Source of the DNA: Streptomyces fungicidicus
Lineage (GTDB): Bacteria > Actinomycetota > Actinomycetes > Streptomycetales > Streptomycetaceae
DNA: 64,000 nt
Direction: 5' to 3'
Assembly (NCBI RefSeq): GCF_003665435.1
Contig: NZ_CP023407.1
Location: 5,009,501-5,073,500 of the forward strand
Shown: one piece after another, positions 52,267 to 62,135 of the stretch
How the letters are laid out: every line of letters starts with the position of its first letter
Numbering within the stretch: position 1 is the first letter of the stretch
Program-made: the position numbers and the translations under genes
The notes under the pieces: model-generated
The model's input: only the letters and a program-made list of their open reading frames with translations
Told to the model about the DNA's origin: nothing
Databases searched by the model: none

Positions 52267-53895
52267 ATGCGCGGAGCCACGCACGCCCGACGGGCCGCTT
52301 GCGCGATGGCGGTCGCCCTCGCGGCGACGGCCTGCGGCGGAGACGGCGGAGGCGGCGGCAGCGACGCCGGCGCCGTACTGAGCGCCTCCTGGGGCGATCC
52401 GCAGAACCCGCTGGAGCCGGCCAACACCAACGAGGTCCAGGGCGGCAAGGTCCTCGACATGATCTTCCGGGGTCTGAAGCGGTACGACCCCAAGACCGGC
52501 GAGGCCAAGGACATGCTCGCCGAGAAGATCGACACCTCCGACTCGCAGAACTTCACCGTCACCGTCAAGGACGGCTGGACCTTCAGCAACGGCGAGAAGG
52601 TCACCGCCAAGTCCTTCGTCGACGCCTGGAACTACGGCGCGAGCCTGCGGAACAACCAGCGCAACGCCTACTTCTTCGGCTACATCGAGGGGTACGACCA
52701 GGTCCACCCCGAGCAGGGCGAGCAGACGTCCGACACCATGTCCGGCCTGAAGGTCACCGGCGACCGGACCTTCACCGTCAAGCTCACCCAGAAGTTCTCG
52801 ACCTTCCCCGACACCCTCGGCTACAACGCCTTCGCCCCGCTGCCCCAGGCCTTCTTCGACGACCACGCCGCCTGGATCAAGAAGCCCGTCGGCAACGGCC
52901 CGTACCTGGTCGACTCGTACACCCGCGGCTCACAGATGGCCCTGCGCAAGTGGAACGACTACCCCGGCTCCGACAAGGCGCAGAACGGCGGCGTCGACCT
53001 CAAGGTCTACACCGACGCCAACACCGCCTACACCGACCTGATCGCCGGCAACCTCGACCTCGTCGACGACGTCCCCGCCGCCCAGCTGAAGAACGTCAAG
53101 AGCGACCTCGGCGACCGGTACCTCAACACCCCCGCCGGCATCATCCAGACCCTCGCCTTCCCCTTCTACGACGAGGCATGGAACAAGTCCGGCTCGGACA
53201 AGGTCCGCAAGGGCCTGTCCATGGCGATCGACCGGGCGCAGATCACCGACACCATCTTCCAGAAGACCCGCACCCCCGCCACCGACTGGACCTCGCCCGT
53301 CCTCGGCAAGGACGGCGGCTTCCAGGAGGGTCTGTGCGGCGAGTCCTGCGACTACAAGCCGGACGAAGCCAAGAAGCTCATCCAGGAGGGCGGCGGACTG
53401 CCCGGCGGCAAGGTGACCATCACCTACAACGCCGACACCGGCTCCCACCGCGAGTGGGTCGACGCCGTCTGCAACTCCATCAACAAGGCCCTGGACAACG
53501 AACGCGCCTGCACCGGAAACCCGGTCGGCACCTTCGCCGACTTCCGCAACCAGATCACCCAGCAGAAGATGAGCGGCCCGTTCCGCGCCGGCTGGCAGAT
53601 GGACTACCCGCTCATCCAGAACTTCCTCCAGCCGCTCTACTACACCGACGCCTCCTCCAACGACGGCAAGTGGTCGAACAAGCAGTTCGACGACCTGGTG
53701 AACCAGGCCAACCGGGAGACCGACAACGCCAAGGCCGTCGGTCTGTTCCAGCAGGCCGAGGGGGTCGTCCGCGACAACATGGCGGCCATCCCGCTCTGGT
53801 ACCAGAACGGCAGCGCCGGCTGGTCCGACCGGCTCTCCGAGGTCAAGCTCAACCCCTTCAGCGTCCCCGTGTACGACCAGATCAAGGTGAGCTGA
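52267..53895 (+). CDS. second oligopeptide-binding lipoprotein
   Basis: 542 residues. Lipobox LAATAC with C23, Gly-rich linker, then SBP family 5: WGDPQNPLEPANTNEVQGGK, GWTFSNGEKVTAKSFVDAWNYG, GNGPYLVDSY. A pair of cysteines in GLCGESCDY and others near ACTGNP may bond. First gene of a five-gene operon with the same layout as other opp/dpp systems (binding protein, OppB, OppC, OppD, OppF). GAGGAGG lies before ATG 52267. Ligand class: peptides. Confidence 0.92.
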   Translation: MRGATHARRAACAMAVALAATACGGDGGGGGSDAGAVLSASWGDPQNPLEPANTNEVQGGKVLDMIFRGLKRYDPKTGEAKDMLAEKIDTSDSQNFTVTVKDGWTFSNGEKVTAKSFVDAWNYGASLRNNQRNAYFFGYIEGYDQVHPEQGEQTSDTMSGLKVTGDRTFTVKLTQKFSTFPDTLGYNAFAPLPQAFFDDHAAWIKKPVGNGPYLVDSYTRGSQMALRKWNDYPGSDKAQNGGVDLKVYTDANTAYTDLIAGNLDLVDDVPAAQLKNVKSDLGDRYLNTPAGIIQTLAFPFYDEAWNKSGSDKVRKGLSMAIDRAQITDTIFQKTRTPATDWTSPVLGKDGGFQEGLCGESCDYKPDEAKKLIQEGGGLPGGKVTITYNADTGSHREWVDAVCNSINKALDNERACTGNPVGTFADFRNQITQQKMSGPFRAGWQMDYPLIQNFLQPLYYTDASSNDGKWSNKQFDDLVNQANRETDNAKAVGLFQQAEGVVRDNMAAIPLWYQNGSAGWSDRLSEVKLNPFSVPVYDQIKVS

Positions 53896-53901
53896 TCCGC
53901 C

Positions 53902-54825
53902 ATGGGACGCTATGTCGTCCGGCGGCTGCTCCAGATGATCCCGGTGTTCATCGGGGCCACGCTGCTGATCTTCCTCATGGTCAACGTGATGGGCGACCCG
54001 ATCGCCGGGCTGTGCGGCGAGCGGCGCTGCGACCCGGCGACCGCCGCCCAGCTGGAACGGGAGTTCGGGCTCGACAAGCCGGTCTGGCAGCAATACCTGA
54101 CGTACATGGGGAACGTCTTCACCGGCGACTTCGGCACGGCCTTCAACGGCCAGGAGGTCACCGAGCTGATGGCGACCTCGTTCCCCGTCACCATCCGGCT
54201 CACCCTGATCGCGATCCTCTTCGAGATCGTCGTCGGCGTCACCCTCGGCGTGGTCACCGGGCTGCGCAGGGGCCGCCCCGTCGACACCGGCGTGCTGCTC
54301 CTCACCCTCGTCGTCATCTCCGTGCCCACCTTCGTCACCGGCCTGCTGCTCCAGCTGCTGCTCGGCGTGAAGTGGGGCTGGATCCGGCCCTCGGTCTCCT
54401 CCGAGGCGCCCTTCGACGAGCTGATCCTGCCCGGTCTGGTGCTGGCCTCGGTCTCCCTGGCCTACGTCACCCGGCTGACCCGCACCTCCATCGCGGAGAA
54501 CCGCCGCTCCGACTACGTGCGCACCGCCATCGCCAAGGGCCTGCCCCGGCACCGGGTGGTCGTCCGGCACCTGCTGCGCAACTCCCTCATCCCCGTGGTC
54601 ACCTTCATCGGGGCCGACATCGGCTTCCTCATGGGCGGCGCCATCGTCACCGAGCGGATCTTCAACATCCACGGCGTCGGCTACCAGCTCTACCAGGGCA
54701 TCCTGCGGCAGAACACGCAGACCGTCGTCGGCTTCGTCACCGTGCTGGTGCTGGTGTTCCTGGTCGCCAACCTCGTCGTCGACCTCCTCTACGCCGTACT
54801 CGACCCGAGGATCCGCTATGACTGA
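53902..54825 (+). CDS. oligopeptide permease, OppB-type subunit
   Basis: 307 residues, six membrane helices. OppB N-terminus MGRYVVRRLLQMIPVFIGAT, loop IAGLCGERRCDP, EAA loop RSDYVRTAIAKGLPRHRVVV. Six bases after the binding-protein gene and overlapping the next gene by eight bases, so the operon is tightly coupled. It is a clear paralogue of bldKC but lacks the second extracellular cysteine pair. Confidence 0.93.
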   Translation: MGRYVVRRLLQMIPVFIGATLLIFLMVNVMGDPIAGLCGERRCDPATAAQLEREFGLDKPVWQQYLTYMGNVFTGDFGTAFNGQEVTELMATSFPVTIRLTLIAILFEIVVGVTLGVVTGLRRGRPVDTGVLLLTLVVISVPTFVTGLLLQLLLGVKWGWIRPSVSSEAPFDELILPGLVLASVSLAYVTRLTRTSIAENRRSDYVRTAIAKGLPRHRVVVRHLLRNSLIPVVTFIGADIGFLMGGAIVTERIFNIHGVGYQLYQGILRQNTQTVVGFVTVLVLVFLVANLVVDLLYAVLDPRIRYD

Positions 54826-55795
54826 CCAGCACCACGAGCCCGAGCGCGCCATCGCGGGCACCGGAATGGGCGGCACCATGGACCTGGGTGTCGACGAGGC
54901 CGAGACCCTGGAGCGGCGGCCGGGCCCGGACGGTCACGGCCCGGAGGGCAAGCCCCGCTCCCTGTGGTCCGACGCCTGGCGCGACCTGCGCCGCAACCCC
55001 GTCTTCATCCTCTCCGGCCTGGTCATCCTCTTCCTGGTCTTCATCTCCCTGTGGCCCTCGGCGATCACCTCCGGCAGCCCGCTCCAGTGCGATCTGGCCA
55101 AGGCCCAGGAGGGCTCCCAGTCCGGCCATCCCTTCGGCTTCGACGGCCAGGGCTGCGACGTCTACACCCGCACCGTCTACGGCGCCCGCACGTCCGTCGC
55201 GGTCGGCGTCCTGGCCACCCTGGGCGTCGCCGTCCTCGGCAGCGTCCTGGGCGCCCTCGCGGGGTTCTTCGGGGGCGTCCCGGACTCCTTCCTGTCCCGG
55301 ATCACCGACGTCTTCTTCGCCATCCCCGTGGTCCTCGGCGGACTGGTGCTGCTGTCCGTCATCACCAGCAACACCGTCTGGCCCGTCATCGGGTTCATCG
55401 TGCTGCTGGGCTGGCCGCAGATCTCCCGCATCGCCCGCGGCGCCGTCATCACCGCCAAGCAGAACGACTACGTCCAGGCCGCGCGGGCGCTCGGCGCCTC
55501 CAACTCCCGGCTGGTGCTGCGGCACATCGCGCCCAACGCCGTCGCCCCGGTCATCGTCGTCGCGACCATCGCGCTGGGGACGTACATCGCCCTGGAGGCC
55601 ACGCTGTCCTACCTCGGCGTCGGTCTGAAGCCGCCCAGCGTCTCCTGGGGCATCGACATCTCCGCGGCCTCCCCGTACATCCGCAACGCCCCGCACGCGC
55701 TGCTGTGGCCCTCCGGGGCCCTCGCGATCACCGTGCTGGCGTTCATCATGCTCGGCGACGCGGTGCGCGACGCCCTCGACCCGAAGCTGAGGTGA
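54818..55795 (+). CDS. oligopeptide permease, OppC-type subunit
   Basis: 325 residues. Acidic cytoplasmic N-terminus (about 45 residues) then six helices (RNPVFILSGLVILFLVFISLWP first) and the EAA loop QNDYVQAARALGASNSRLVL. Two cysteines in the first periplasmic loop (LQCDLAKA, GQGCDVYTR). ATG overlaps the end of the OppB gene by eight bases. Forms the channel with that subunit. Confidence 0.93.
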   Translation: MTDQHHEPERAIAGTGMGGTMDLGVDEAETLERRPGPDGHGPEGKPRSLWSDAWRDLRRNPVFILSGLVILFLVFISLWPSAITSGSPLQCDLAKAQEGSQSGHPFGFDGQGCDVYTRTVYGARTSVAVGVLATLGVAVLGSVLGALAGFFGGVPDSFLSRITDVFFAIPVVLGGLVLLSVITSNTVWPVIGFIVLLGWPQISRIARGAVITAKQNDYVQAARALGASNSRLVLRHIAPNAVAPVIVVATIALGTYIALEATLSYLGVGLKPPSVSWGIDISAASPYIRNAPHALLWPSGALAITVLAFIMLGDAVRDALDPKLR

Positions 55796-55801
55796 GCCGC
55801 C

Positions 55802-56776
55802 GTGCTGCTCGAAGTGCGCGACCTGCACGTGGAGTTCCGCACCCGCGACGGGGTCGCCAAGGCCGTCAACGGCGTCAGCTACGGCGTGGACGCCGGCGAG
55901 ACGCTGGCCGTGCTCGGCGAGTCCGGCTCCGGCAAGTCGGTGACCGCGCAGGCGGTCATGGGCATCCTCGACATCCCGCCCGGCCGGATCACCGGCGGCG
56001 AGGTGCTGTTCAACGGCCGGGACCTGCTGAAGCTCAAGGAGGACGAACGCCGCAAGGTCCGGGGCGCCGAGATGGCGATGATCTTCCAGGACGCGCTGTC
56101 CTCGCTCAACCCGGTGATCTCCGTCGGCGACCAGCTCGCCGAGATGTTCACCGTGCACCGGGGCATGTCACGCAAGGACGGGCGGGCCAGGGCCGTCGAG
56201 CTGATGGACCGGGTGCGCATCCCCGCCGCCCGGGAGCGGGTCAGGCAGTACCCGCACCAGTTCTCCGGCGGCATGCGCCAGCGCATCATGATCGCGATGG
56301 CGCTGGCCCTGGAGCCCGCGCTGATCATCGCCGACGAGCCCACCACCGCCCTGGACGTCACCGTCCAGGCCCAGGTCATGGAGCTGCTCGCGGAACTCCA
56401 GCGCGAGCTGCACATGGGCCTGATCCTCATCACCCACGACCTGGGCGTGGTCGCCGACGTCGCCGACCGCATCGCCGTGATGTACGCGGGCCGGATCGTC
56501 GAGTCCGCCCCCGTGCACGACATCTACAAGGCCCCGGCCCACCCCTACACCCGCGGCCTGCTGGACTCCATCCCGCGCCTGGACCTCAAGGGCCAGGAGC
56601 TCTACGCCATCAAGGGGCTGCCGCCCAGCCTCCTGAACATCCCGCCGGGCTGCGCCTTCCACCCCCGCTGCCCGCTCGCCCGCGACGTCTGCCGCACCGA
56701 CGAACCCCCGCTGTACGAGGTCTCTCGGACGCGGGGGAGCGCCTGCCACTTCTGGAGGGAGTGCCTGCATGGCTGA
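55802..56776 (+). CDS. oligopeptide ATPase, OppD-type
   Basis: 324 residues. Walker A GESGSGKS, signature FSGGMRQRIMIAMAL, Walker B LIIADEPTTALD, H-loop ITHDLGV, C-terminal GLPPSLLNIPPGCAFHPRC. GTG 55802, six bases after the preceding stop. Overlaps the OppF gene by eight bases. Confidence 0.94.
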   Translation: MLLEVRDLHVEFRTRDGVAKAVNGVSYGVDAGETLAVLGESGSGKSVTAQAVMGILDIPPGRITGGEVLFNGRDLLKLKEDERRKVRGAEMAMIFQDALSSLNPVISVGDQLAEMFTVHRGMSRKDGRARAVELMDRVRIPAARERVRQYPHQFSGGMRQRIMIAMALALEPALIIADEPTTALDVTVQAQVMELLAELQRELHMGLILITHDLGVVADVADRIAVMYAGRIVESAPVHDIYKAPAHPYTRGLLDSIPRLDLKGQELYAIKGLPPSLLNIPPGCAFHPRCPLARDVCRTDEPPLYEVSRTRGSACHFWRECLHG

Positions 56777-57818
56777 GCCGATCCTGGAGGTCCGCGACCT
56801 GGTCAAGCACTACCCGCTGACCCGGGGCATCCTGATCCGCAAGCAGGTCGGCGCCGTACGGGCGGTCGACGGCGTGGACTTCGCGCTCGGCCGGGGCGAG
56901 ACGCTCGGCATCGTCGGGGAGTCCGGCTGCGGCAAGTCGACGGTCGCGAAGATGCTGGTCAACCTGGAACGCCCGACGTCCGGTTCGATCCGCTACAAGG
57001 GCGAGGACATCACCCGGCTGTCAGGCCGCGCGCTGAAGGCCGTGCGCCGCAACATCCAGATGGTCTTCCAGGACCCGTACACCTCGCTCAACCCCCGGAT
57101 GACGGTGGGCGACATCATCGGGGAGCCGTACGACATCCACCCCGAGGCGGCGCCCAAGGGCGACCGGCGCCGCAGGGTGCGGGAGCTGCTGGACGTCGTC
57201 GGCCTCAACCCGGAGTACATCAACCGCTACCCGCACCAGTTCTCCGGCGGCCAGCGCCAGCGCATCGGCATCGCGCGGGGCCTGGCGCTGCGCCCCGAGG
57301 TGATCGTCGCCGACGAACCGGTCTCCGCGCTGGACGTCTCGGTGCAGGCCCAGGTCGTCAACCTGATGGACCGGCTGCAGTCCGAGTTCGGCCTGGCGTA
57401 CGTGTTCATCGCGCACGACCTGTCGATCGTCCGTCACATCTCCGACCGGGTCGGGGTGATGTACCTCGGCCGGATCGTGGAGACCGGGACGGACACCGAG
57501 ATCTACGAACACCCCACGCACCCCTACACCCAGGCCCTGCTCTCCGCCGTGCCCGTGCCGGACCCGGCGGCCCGGGAGCACCGGGAGCGGATCATCCTCA
57601 CCGGCGACGTCCCGTCGCCCACCAGCATCCCCTCGGGCTGCCGCTTCCGCACCCGCTGCTGGAAGGCGCAGGAGCGCTGCGCCGTGGAGGTGCCGGCGCT
57701 CGCGGTGCCCGAGTGGTTCCGCACGGCCGGCGGTCCGGCGGCCCACGACTCGGCCTGCCACTTCGCCGCCGAGAAGCAGGTGGTGCCCGTCGACGAGGAC
57801 GGCGGCGGGCCGGGGTGA
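56769..57818 (+). CDS. oligopeptide ATPase, OppF-type
   Basis: 349 residues. Walker A GESGCGKS, signature FSGGQRQRIGIARGL, Walker B VIVADEPVSALD, H-loop IAHDLSI, C-terminal SIPSGCRFRTRC. Completes the second permease. Its stop codon lies inside the left part of the terminator hairpin (57806-57838), so the last codons are part of the stem. Confidence 0.94.
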   Translation: MAEPILEVRDLVKHYPLTRGILIRKQVGAVRAVDGVDFALGRGETLGIVGESGCGKSTVAKMLVNLERPTSGSIRYKGEDITRLSGRALKAVRRNIQMVFQDPYTSLNPRMTVGDIIGEPYDIHPEAAPKGDRRRRVRELLDVVGLNPEYINRYPHQFSGGQRQRIGIARGLALRPEVIVADEPVSALDVSVQAQVVNLMDRLQSEFGLAYVFIAHDLSIVRHISDRVGVMYLGRIVETGTDTEIYEHPTHPYTQALLSAVPVPDPAAREHRERIILTGDVPSPTSIPSGCRFRTRCWKAQERCAVEVPALAVPEWFRTAGGPAAHDSACHFAAEKQVVPVDEDGGGPG

Positions 57819-57838
57819 CATGGCGGCACCCCGGCCCG
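57806..57838 (+). terminator. terminator overlapping end of second opp operon
   Basis: CGGGCCGGGGTG (57806-57817) pairs with CACCCCGGCCCG (57827-57838), loop nine bases, then TTTA. The stop codon 57816-57818 is inside it. Confidence 0.85.
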
Positions 57839-57919
57839 TTTACGGCACCCGCACGGCCGTACGCAGTCCAGCGTCGCGTGTCCGTATATCGGAACCGCTT
57901 CCGCCGGGTTGCGTGTCCG

Positions 57920-60058
57920 TTAACGCGGTTCTTCCCCGTTCGGGAGGTTCAACGACCGCTTCAGGAAGTCCAGTTGCAGACGGAGAAGATTCTCGGCGAC
58001 CTCCTCCTGCGGGGTCATGTGGGTGACGCCGGACAGCGGCAGCACCTCGTGGGGGCGGCCGGCGGCCAGCAGGGCGGAGGAGAGCCGCAGCGAGTGGGCG
58101 ACCACCACGTTGTCGTCCGCCAGCCCGTGAATGATCATCATCGGGCGGTGCGGCCGGGCGGCGTCGACCAGGCCCGCGTCGTCGATCACCGAGTTGCGGC
58201 GGTAGACCTCCGGCTGCTCGTCCGGGTGGCCGACGTAGCGTTCCTGGTAGTGGGTGTCGTAGAGCCGGAGGTCGGTGACCGGGGCGCCCACCACCGCCGC
58301 GTGGAAGACGTCGGGGCGGCGCAGGGCGGCGAGTGCCGCCAGGTATCCGCCGAAGGACCAGCCCCGGACGGCGACCCGGCCGAGGTCGAGCGGGAAGTCG
58401 GCGGCGAGCGCCCGGAGCGCGTCCACCTGGTCCTCGACCACGACGGCGGCGATGTCGTCCTTGACGGACTTCTCCCACGCCGGCGAGCGGCCCGGCGTGC
58501 CGCGTCCGTCCGCGACGATCACGGCGAACCCCTGGTCGGCGAACCACTGCGAGGTCAGATGCGGGTTGTGGGCGGCGAGCACCCGCTGTCCGTGCGGGCC
58601 ACCGTAGGGGTCCATGAGCACCGGCAGAAGGGTGTCCCCGGCGTAGTCCCGAGGCATAAGCACGGCGCACGGAATACGGCGTGCGCCCCCCTGGGTCAGC
58701 GTCACGCGGGGGGACAAACCGGGGTCTTCGGCGTACGAGGGGACGGTGGCCGTCGCTTTCCCGTCACGCAGGACCTGGACCCGGGAACCTGGCCGGTCCG
58801 GTGTCGCGGAGACCAGCACGGTCACGCCCCCGGCGCGTACCGCCGAGTGCACGCCGGGCTCCTGGGAGACGCGTTCCACGCCGAGTTCGTTCACCCGGTA
58901 CACGTGCACCTCGCCGGTCTCCGGACCTGCCGCCTCCTCGCCCGCTGACGCCGAGACCAGCACGTCGCCGTCCGAGACGTCGACTACCGCACGGATGTGC
59001 AACTGCGGTCCGGTGAGCGGGCGTTCACCGACGGCGAGGCGCCGCGCGCCCCCCTCGTCCGCGATCCGCACCAACTGCCCGGAGGGGCTCCAGCAGGGCA
59101 CCCCGGGGAAAAGTTCCAGCCAACTTGGATCTTCGTCGGCGTGCACCATCCGGGTCGCCCCGGAGTCCGGGTCCACGGCCAGGATCAGCTGGGCGCGCTG
59201 ATCGCGCGCCTGGACGAGCAGCAGCGGGGCGCCCGCCGCTGACCAGTGCACATGTGCCAGATACGGGTAGCGCGCACGGTCCCAGGAGACCTCGGTGCGG
59301 GTGCCGTCGAGGGTGACCACGAACAGCCGCACGTCCGCGTTCGGGGTGCCCGCCGCCGGGTACGCCACCCGCTGCGGCTCCCGGTCCGGCCGCGCCGGAT
59401 CGGAGATCCACCAGCGCCGTACCGGCGTGTCGTCCACCCGCGCCACCAGCAGCCGGTCCGACTCCGGAGCCCACCAGAAGCCCCGTGAGCGGCCCATCTC
59501 CTCGGCCGCGATGAACTCCGCCAGACCGTAGGTGACGCCCTCCGACTCCGGCGCCGCGAGCGCCCTGTCGTCCGCGCCCTCGGCCCCCACCACCCGCAAC
59601 GCGCCCCGGGCGACGTACGCGACCTGCCGACCGTCGGGCGACGGACGGGGATCGATCACCTGGCCGGGCGTGGGCAGTTCGCGTGCCGTCCCGGCCCGCA
59701 GCTCGGCCGCGAAGAGCCGCCCCGACAAGGCGAAAGACGCCAGCTCGACGGCGGCGTCGGTGGCGTAGCCGACGATGCCGGCACCGCCCTCACGGCTCCG
59801 CTCGCGGCGCGCCCGCTCCTCGGCGGAGAGGTTCTCCAGGGCCCCGCCGAGGAGGGCGCGCGGGTCGGCCGCCACGCGCTCCCCGCCCCCTTCGGTGTCG
59901 AGGACCCACAGGGAATGAGCCCGGTCCGTACCCGAACCGGAGCGCAGGAACACGACCCGTGAACCGTCGGGAGCCACGCTGAACGAACGCGGCGCGCCGA
60001 GGGTGAAGCGCAGGGTGCGGGCGTGCCGCCGGGGGAAGGAGTCAGCATCGGTCGTCAT
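57920..60058 (-). CDS. S9 prolyl oligopeptidase / dipeptidyl peptidase IV-like
   Basis: 712 residues from ATG 60058. N-terminal beta-propeller (about 20-450, SFSVAPDGSRVVFLRSGSG, WSAAGAPLLLVQARDQ) and a C-terminal alpha/beta hydrolase: nucleophile S568 in GWSFGGY, aspartate D648 in HGLADDNVV, histidine H680 in SGVTHMTP. The propeller has an EFIAAEEMGRSRGFWWAP segment, the EE pair used by DPP IV to hold the substrate N-terminus, so dipeptidyl peptidase activity is likely. No signal peptide, so it is cytoplasmic. It faces the two peptide permeases and could trim the imported peptides. Confidence 0.9.
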   Translation of the reverse strand: MTTDADSFPRRHARTLRFTLGAPRSFSVAPDGSRVVFLRSGSGTDRAHSLWVLDTEGGGERVAADPRALLGGALENLSAEERARRERSREGGAGIVGYATDAAVELASFALSGRLFAAELRAGTARELPTPGQVIDPRPSPDGRQVAYVARGALRVVGAEGADDRALAAPESEGVTYGLAEFIAAEEMGRSRGFWWAPESDRLLVARVDDTPVRRWWISDPARPDREPQRVAYPAAGTPNADVRLFVVTLDGTRTEVSWDRARYPYLAHVHWSAAGAPLLLVQARDQRAQLILAVDPDSGATRMVHADEDPSWLELFPGVPCWSPSGQLVRIADEGGARRLAVGERPLTGPQLHIRAVVDVSDGDVLVSASAGEEAAGPETGEVHVYRVNELGVERVSQEPGVHSAVRAGGVTVLVSATPDRPGSRVQVLRDGKATATVPSYAEDPGLSPRVTLTQGGARRIPCAVLMPRDYAGDTLLPVLMDPYGGPHGQRVLAAHNPHLTSQWFADQGFAVIVADGRGTPGRSPAWEKSVKDDIAAVVVEDQVDALRALAADFPLDLGRVAVRGWSFGGYLAALAALRRPDVFHAAVVGAPVTDLRLYDTHYQERYVGHPDEQPEVYRRNSVIDDAGLVDAARPHRPMMIIHGLADDNVVVAHSLRLSSALLAAGRPHEVLPLSGVTHMTPQEEVAENLLRLQLDFLKRSLNLPNGEEPR

Positions 60059-60245
60059 GCCCTGACCATATTGGCCATGCGCCCCCTTGTGCGGCCGTGC
60101 GCCGACCGATGCGCACGTACACATAGTTATGATCGTTAGCGCATAGTGGGTATGAACCTGCTGGCTGCTGTGTGGCTATATGACTGCCCCCATGTTCCTA
60201 CGTCTTCCTACCCCCGCGCCCTGGGACCTTTGGAGGTGAACCGCC

Positions 60246-60440
60246 GTGGCACTCTCGATTTCGGCGGTGGTGCTGCTGGCGATCATCGTCTTCTTGCTGG
60301 TCAAGAAGTCGGGCCTGAAGGCAGGGCACGCCGTCGTGTGCATGCTGCTCGGCTTCTACCTCGCCTCGTCGACGATGGCGCCCACGATCAGTGAGCTGAC
60401 GAACAACCTCGCGGGGATGATCGGCAGTCTCAACTTCTGA
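60246..60440 (+). CDS. small two-helix membrane protein
   Basis: 64 residues, two hydrophobic segments (SISAVVLLAIIVFLLVKKSG and AVVCMLLGFYLASSTMAPTI) and a short polar end. No family recognised. GTG 60246 has GGAGGTGA at a good distance, so translation is well supported. Possibly a regulatory or anchor peptide. Divergent from the S9 peptidase gene, monocistronic as far as seen. Confidence 0.75.
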   Translation: MALSISAVVLLAIIVFLLVKKSGLKAGHAVVCMLLGFYLASSTMAPTISELTNNLAGMIGSLNF

Positions 60441-60663
60441 GTCCTGTCTTCCGGCCGGGCCCGTGGCACGTCCCGGGACCCAGCCGGAGTCCACGTCCCG
60501 TCCGTCCTCCCCCTTCTCGTGCCCCGCACCGTGCGCCGTAAGCGCCGGGCCGGCGACACGGGAGGGGAGGACGGAGGGTCGTTCCGTGCCGAGCCCTCGC
60601 GTGTTACCGGTGGGTACGCGATGATGGCGGCGACCATCCACGTGTGCACGGGCGGAGCCGACG

Positions 60664-62076
60664 GTGACGACTTTCGAGGAACAGACCAGGGTGCACGCCT
60701 TCCGGGACGACGCCCTCGGCGACCATGACGCCGTCGGCCTCGCCGGGGCGATCCGCCGCGGCGAGGTCGGCGCCGCCGAGGCCGCCCGCGACGCGGCGGC
60801 CCGGGTCGCGGCCGTCGAGGGCCGGCTCCACGCCGTCCAGGTCCACCTCGACGTTCCGGCCCACGGCTCCGGGAGCGGCGCCCTCGCCGGGGTGCCGACC
60901 TTCGTCAAGGACAACACCGACTACCAGGGGCTCCCCACCGGGCACGGCAGCGCCGCGTTCGCGCCGAGGGCCGCGCGGCGGCACGCCCCGTTCACCCGTC
61001 AGTTCCTGAGCACCGGGGTCACGGTGCTCGGCAAGACCCGGCTGCCCGAGTTCGGGTTCAGCCCCACCACGGAGTACGAGGACGCCGAGCCGGTCCGCAA
61101 CCCGTGGCACACCGGTCACTCGGCCGGCGGGTCCTCCGGCGGCAGCGCGGCACTCGTCGCCGCCGGGGCGGTGCCGCTCGCGCACGCCAACGACGGCGGA
61201 GGCTCGATCCGGATCCCCGCCGCCTGCTGCGGACTCGTCGGCCTGAAGCCCACCCGCGGCCGGGTGGTCGCGAACGCGCAGGGCCGCCGGCTTCCGATCG
61301 ACCTGGTCACCGACGGCGTGCTGAGCCGCTCGGTACGGGACAGCGCGGCCTTCCTCGCGGCGGCCGAACAGCACTGGCGGAACCCGAAGCTGCCGCCCGT
61401 GGGCCTCGTGGAGGGCCCTTCGGGCCGCCGGCTGCGCGTCGGGCTCCTCGTGGACTCCCCGAACGGCGTCCACTCCGACGCCGGCACCCGGGCGGCCGTC
61501 ACGGAGACGGCCGAGCGCCTGGAGCGGCTCGGGCACACCGTGCAGCCGGTGGAGCTCTCCCTCGACCCGCACTTCACCGAGGACTTCCTCACGTACTGGG
61601 GCCTGCTGTCGTTCCTGCTCGGCGCCACCGGCGGAACCCTCGGCGCGGACTTCGACCGGCGCCGCATGGACGGGCTGAGCCGGGGCCTGCGCGAGATGTA
61701 CGTGGGGAGGTGGAGGCGGACGCCGGGCGTGCTGCGCAGGCTTAGGTGTACGCGGGAGGCGTACGCGGCGGGCTTCCGGGGCCTCGACGTGATCCTCTCC
61801 CCGGTGCTCGCCACGACCACGCCACCGCTCGGCCACCTCAGCCCGGCCGTCCCCTACGTCACGCTGATCGAACGCATCCTCGCGTACGTGGCGTTCACCC
61901 CGGTGAACAACGTCGTCGGAACCCCGTCGATCTCCGTACCGGCCGCGACCACGACGTCGGACGGGCTCCCGATCGGCGTCATGTTCTCCGGCCGCCCGGG
62001 CGCGGAGCGCACGCTCCTGGAGCTGGCGTTCGAGCTGGAGGCCGACCAGCCGTTCCGCCGCCTCCAGGACGCCTGA
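60664..62076 (+). CDS. amidase signature-family hydrolase
   Basis: 470 residues. The Ser-cisSer-Lys triad of the amidase family is readable: Lys in GVPTFVKDNTD, the cis-Ser and nucleophile in HSAGGSSGGSAALVAAG and DGGGSIRIPAACCGLVGLKPTRG. It hydrolyses an amide bond to carboxylate and ammonia or amine; substrate unknown (not the GatA of tRNA amidation, because no gatB/gatC genes accompany it and the C-terminal GatA features are absent). GTG 60664. It precedes mshB by 59 bases, same strand. Confidence 0.9.
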   Translation: MTTFEEQTRVHAFRDDALGDHDAVGLAGAIRRGEVGAAEAARDAAARVAAVEGRLHAVQVHLDVPAHGSGSGALAGVPTFVKDNTDYQGLPTGHGSAAFAPRAARRHAPFTRQFLSTGVTVLGKTRLPEFGFSPTTEYEDAEPVRNPWHTGHSAGGSSGGSAALVAAGAVPLAHANDGGGSIRIPAACCGLVGLKPTRGRVVANAQGRRLPIDLVTDGVLSRSVRDSAAFLAAAEQHWRNPKLPPVGLVEGPSGRRLRVGLLVDSPNGVHSDAGTRAAVTETAERLERLGHTVQPVELSLDPHFTEDFLTYWGLLSFLLGATGGTLGADFDRRRMDGLSRGLREMYVGRWRRTPGVLRRLRCTREAYAAGFRGLDVILSPVLATTTPPLGHLSPAVPYVTLIERILAYVAFTPVNNVVGTPSISVPAATTTSDGLPIGVMFSGRPGAERTLLELAFELEADQPFRRLQDA

Positions 62077-62122
62077 CGGGGCTGAAGGGGGCGGGCAGCG
62101 GCGGGCAGGGTCCCGCACCTCA

Positions 62123-62128
62123 TAGGGT
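62123..62128 (+). promoter_or_regulatory. -10 box of leaderless mshB transcript
   Basis: TAGGGT, seven bases, ATG 62136, without a Shine-Dalgarno. Confidence 0.65.
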
Positions 62129-62135
62129 GGACTCC

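Noticed and set aside
60664..62076. GatA subunit of the tRNA amidotransferase
   Set aside because: The amidase triad is shared, but no gatB or gatC lies nearby and the C-terminal half differs from GatA, so only a general amidase call is made.
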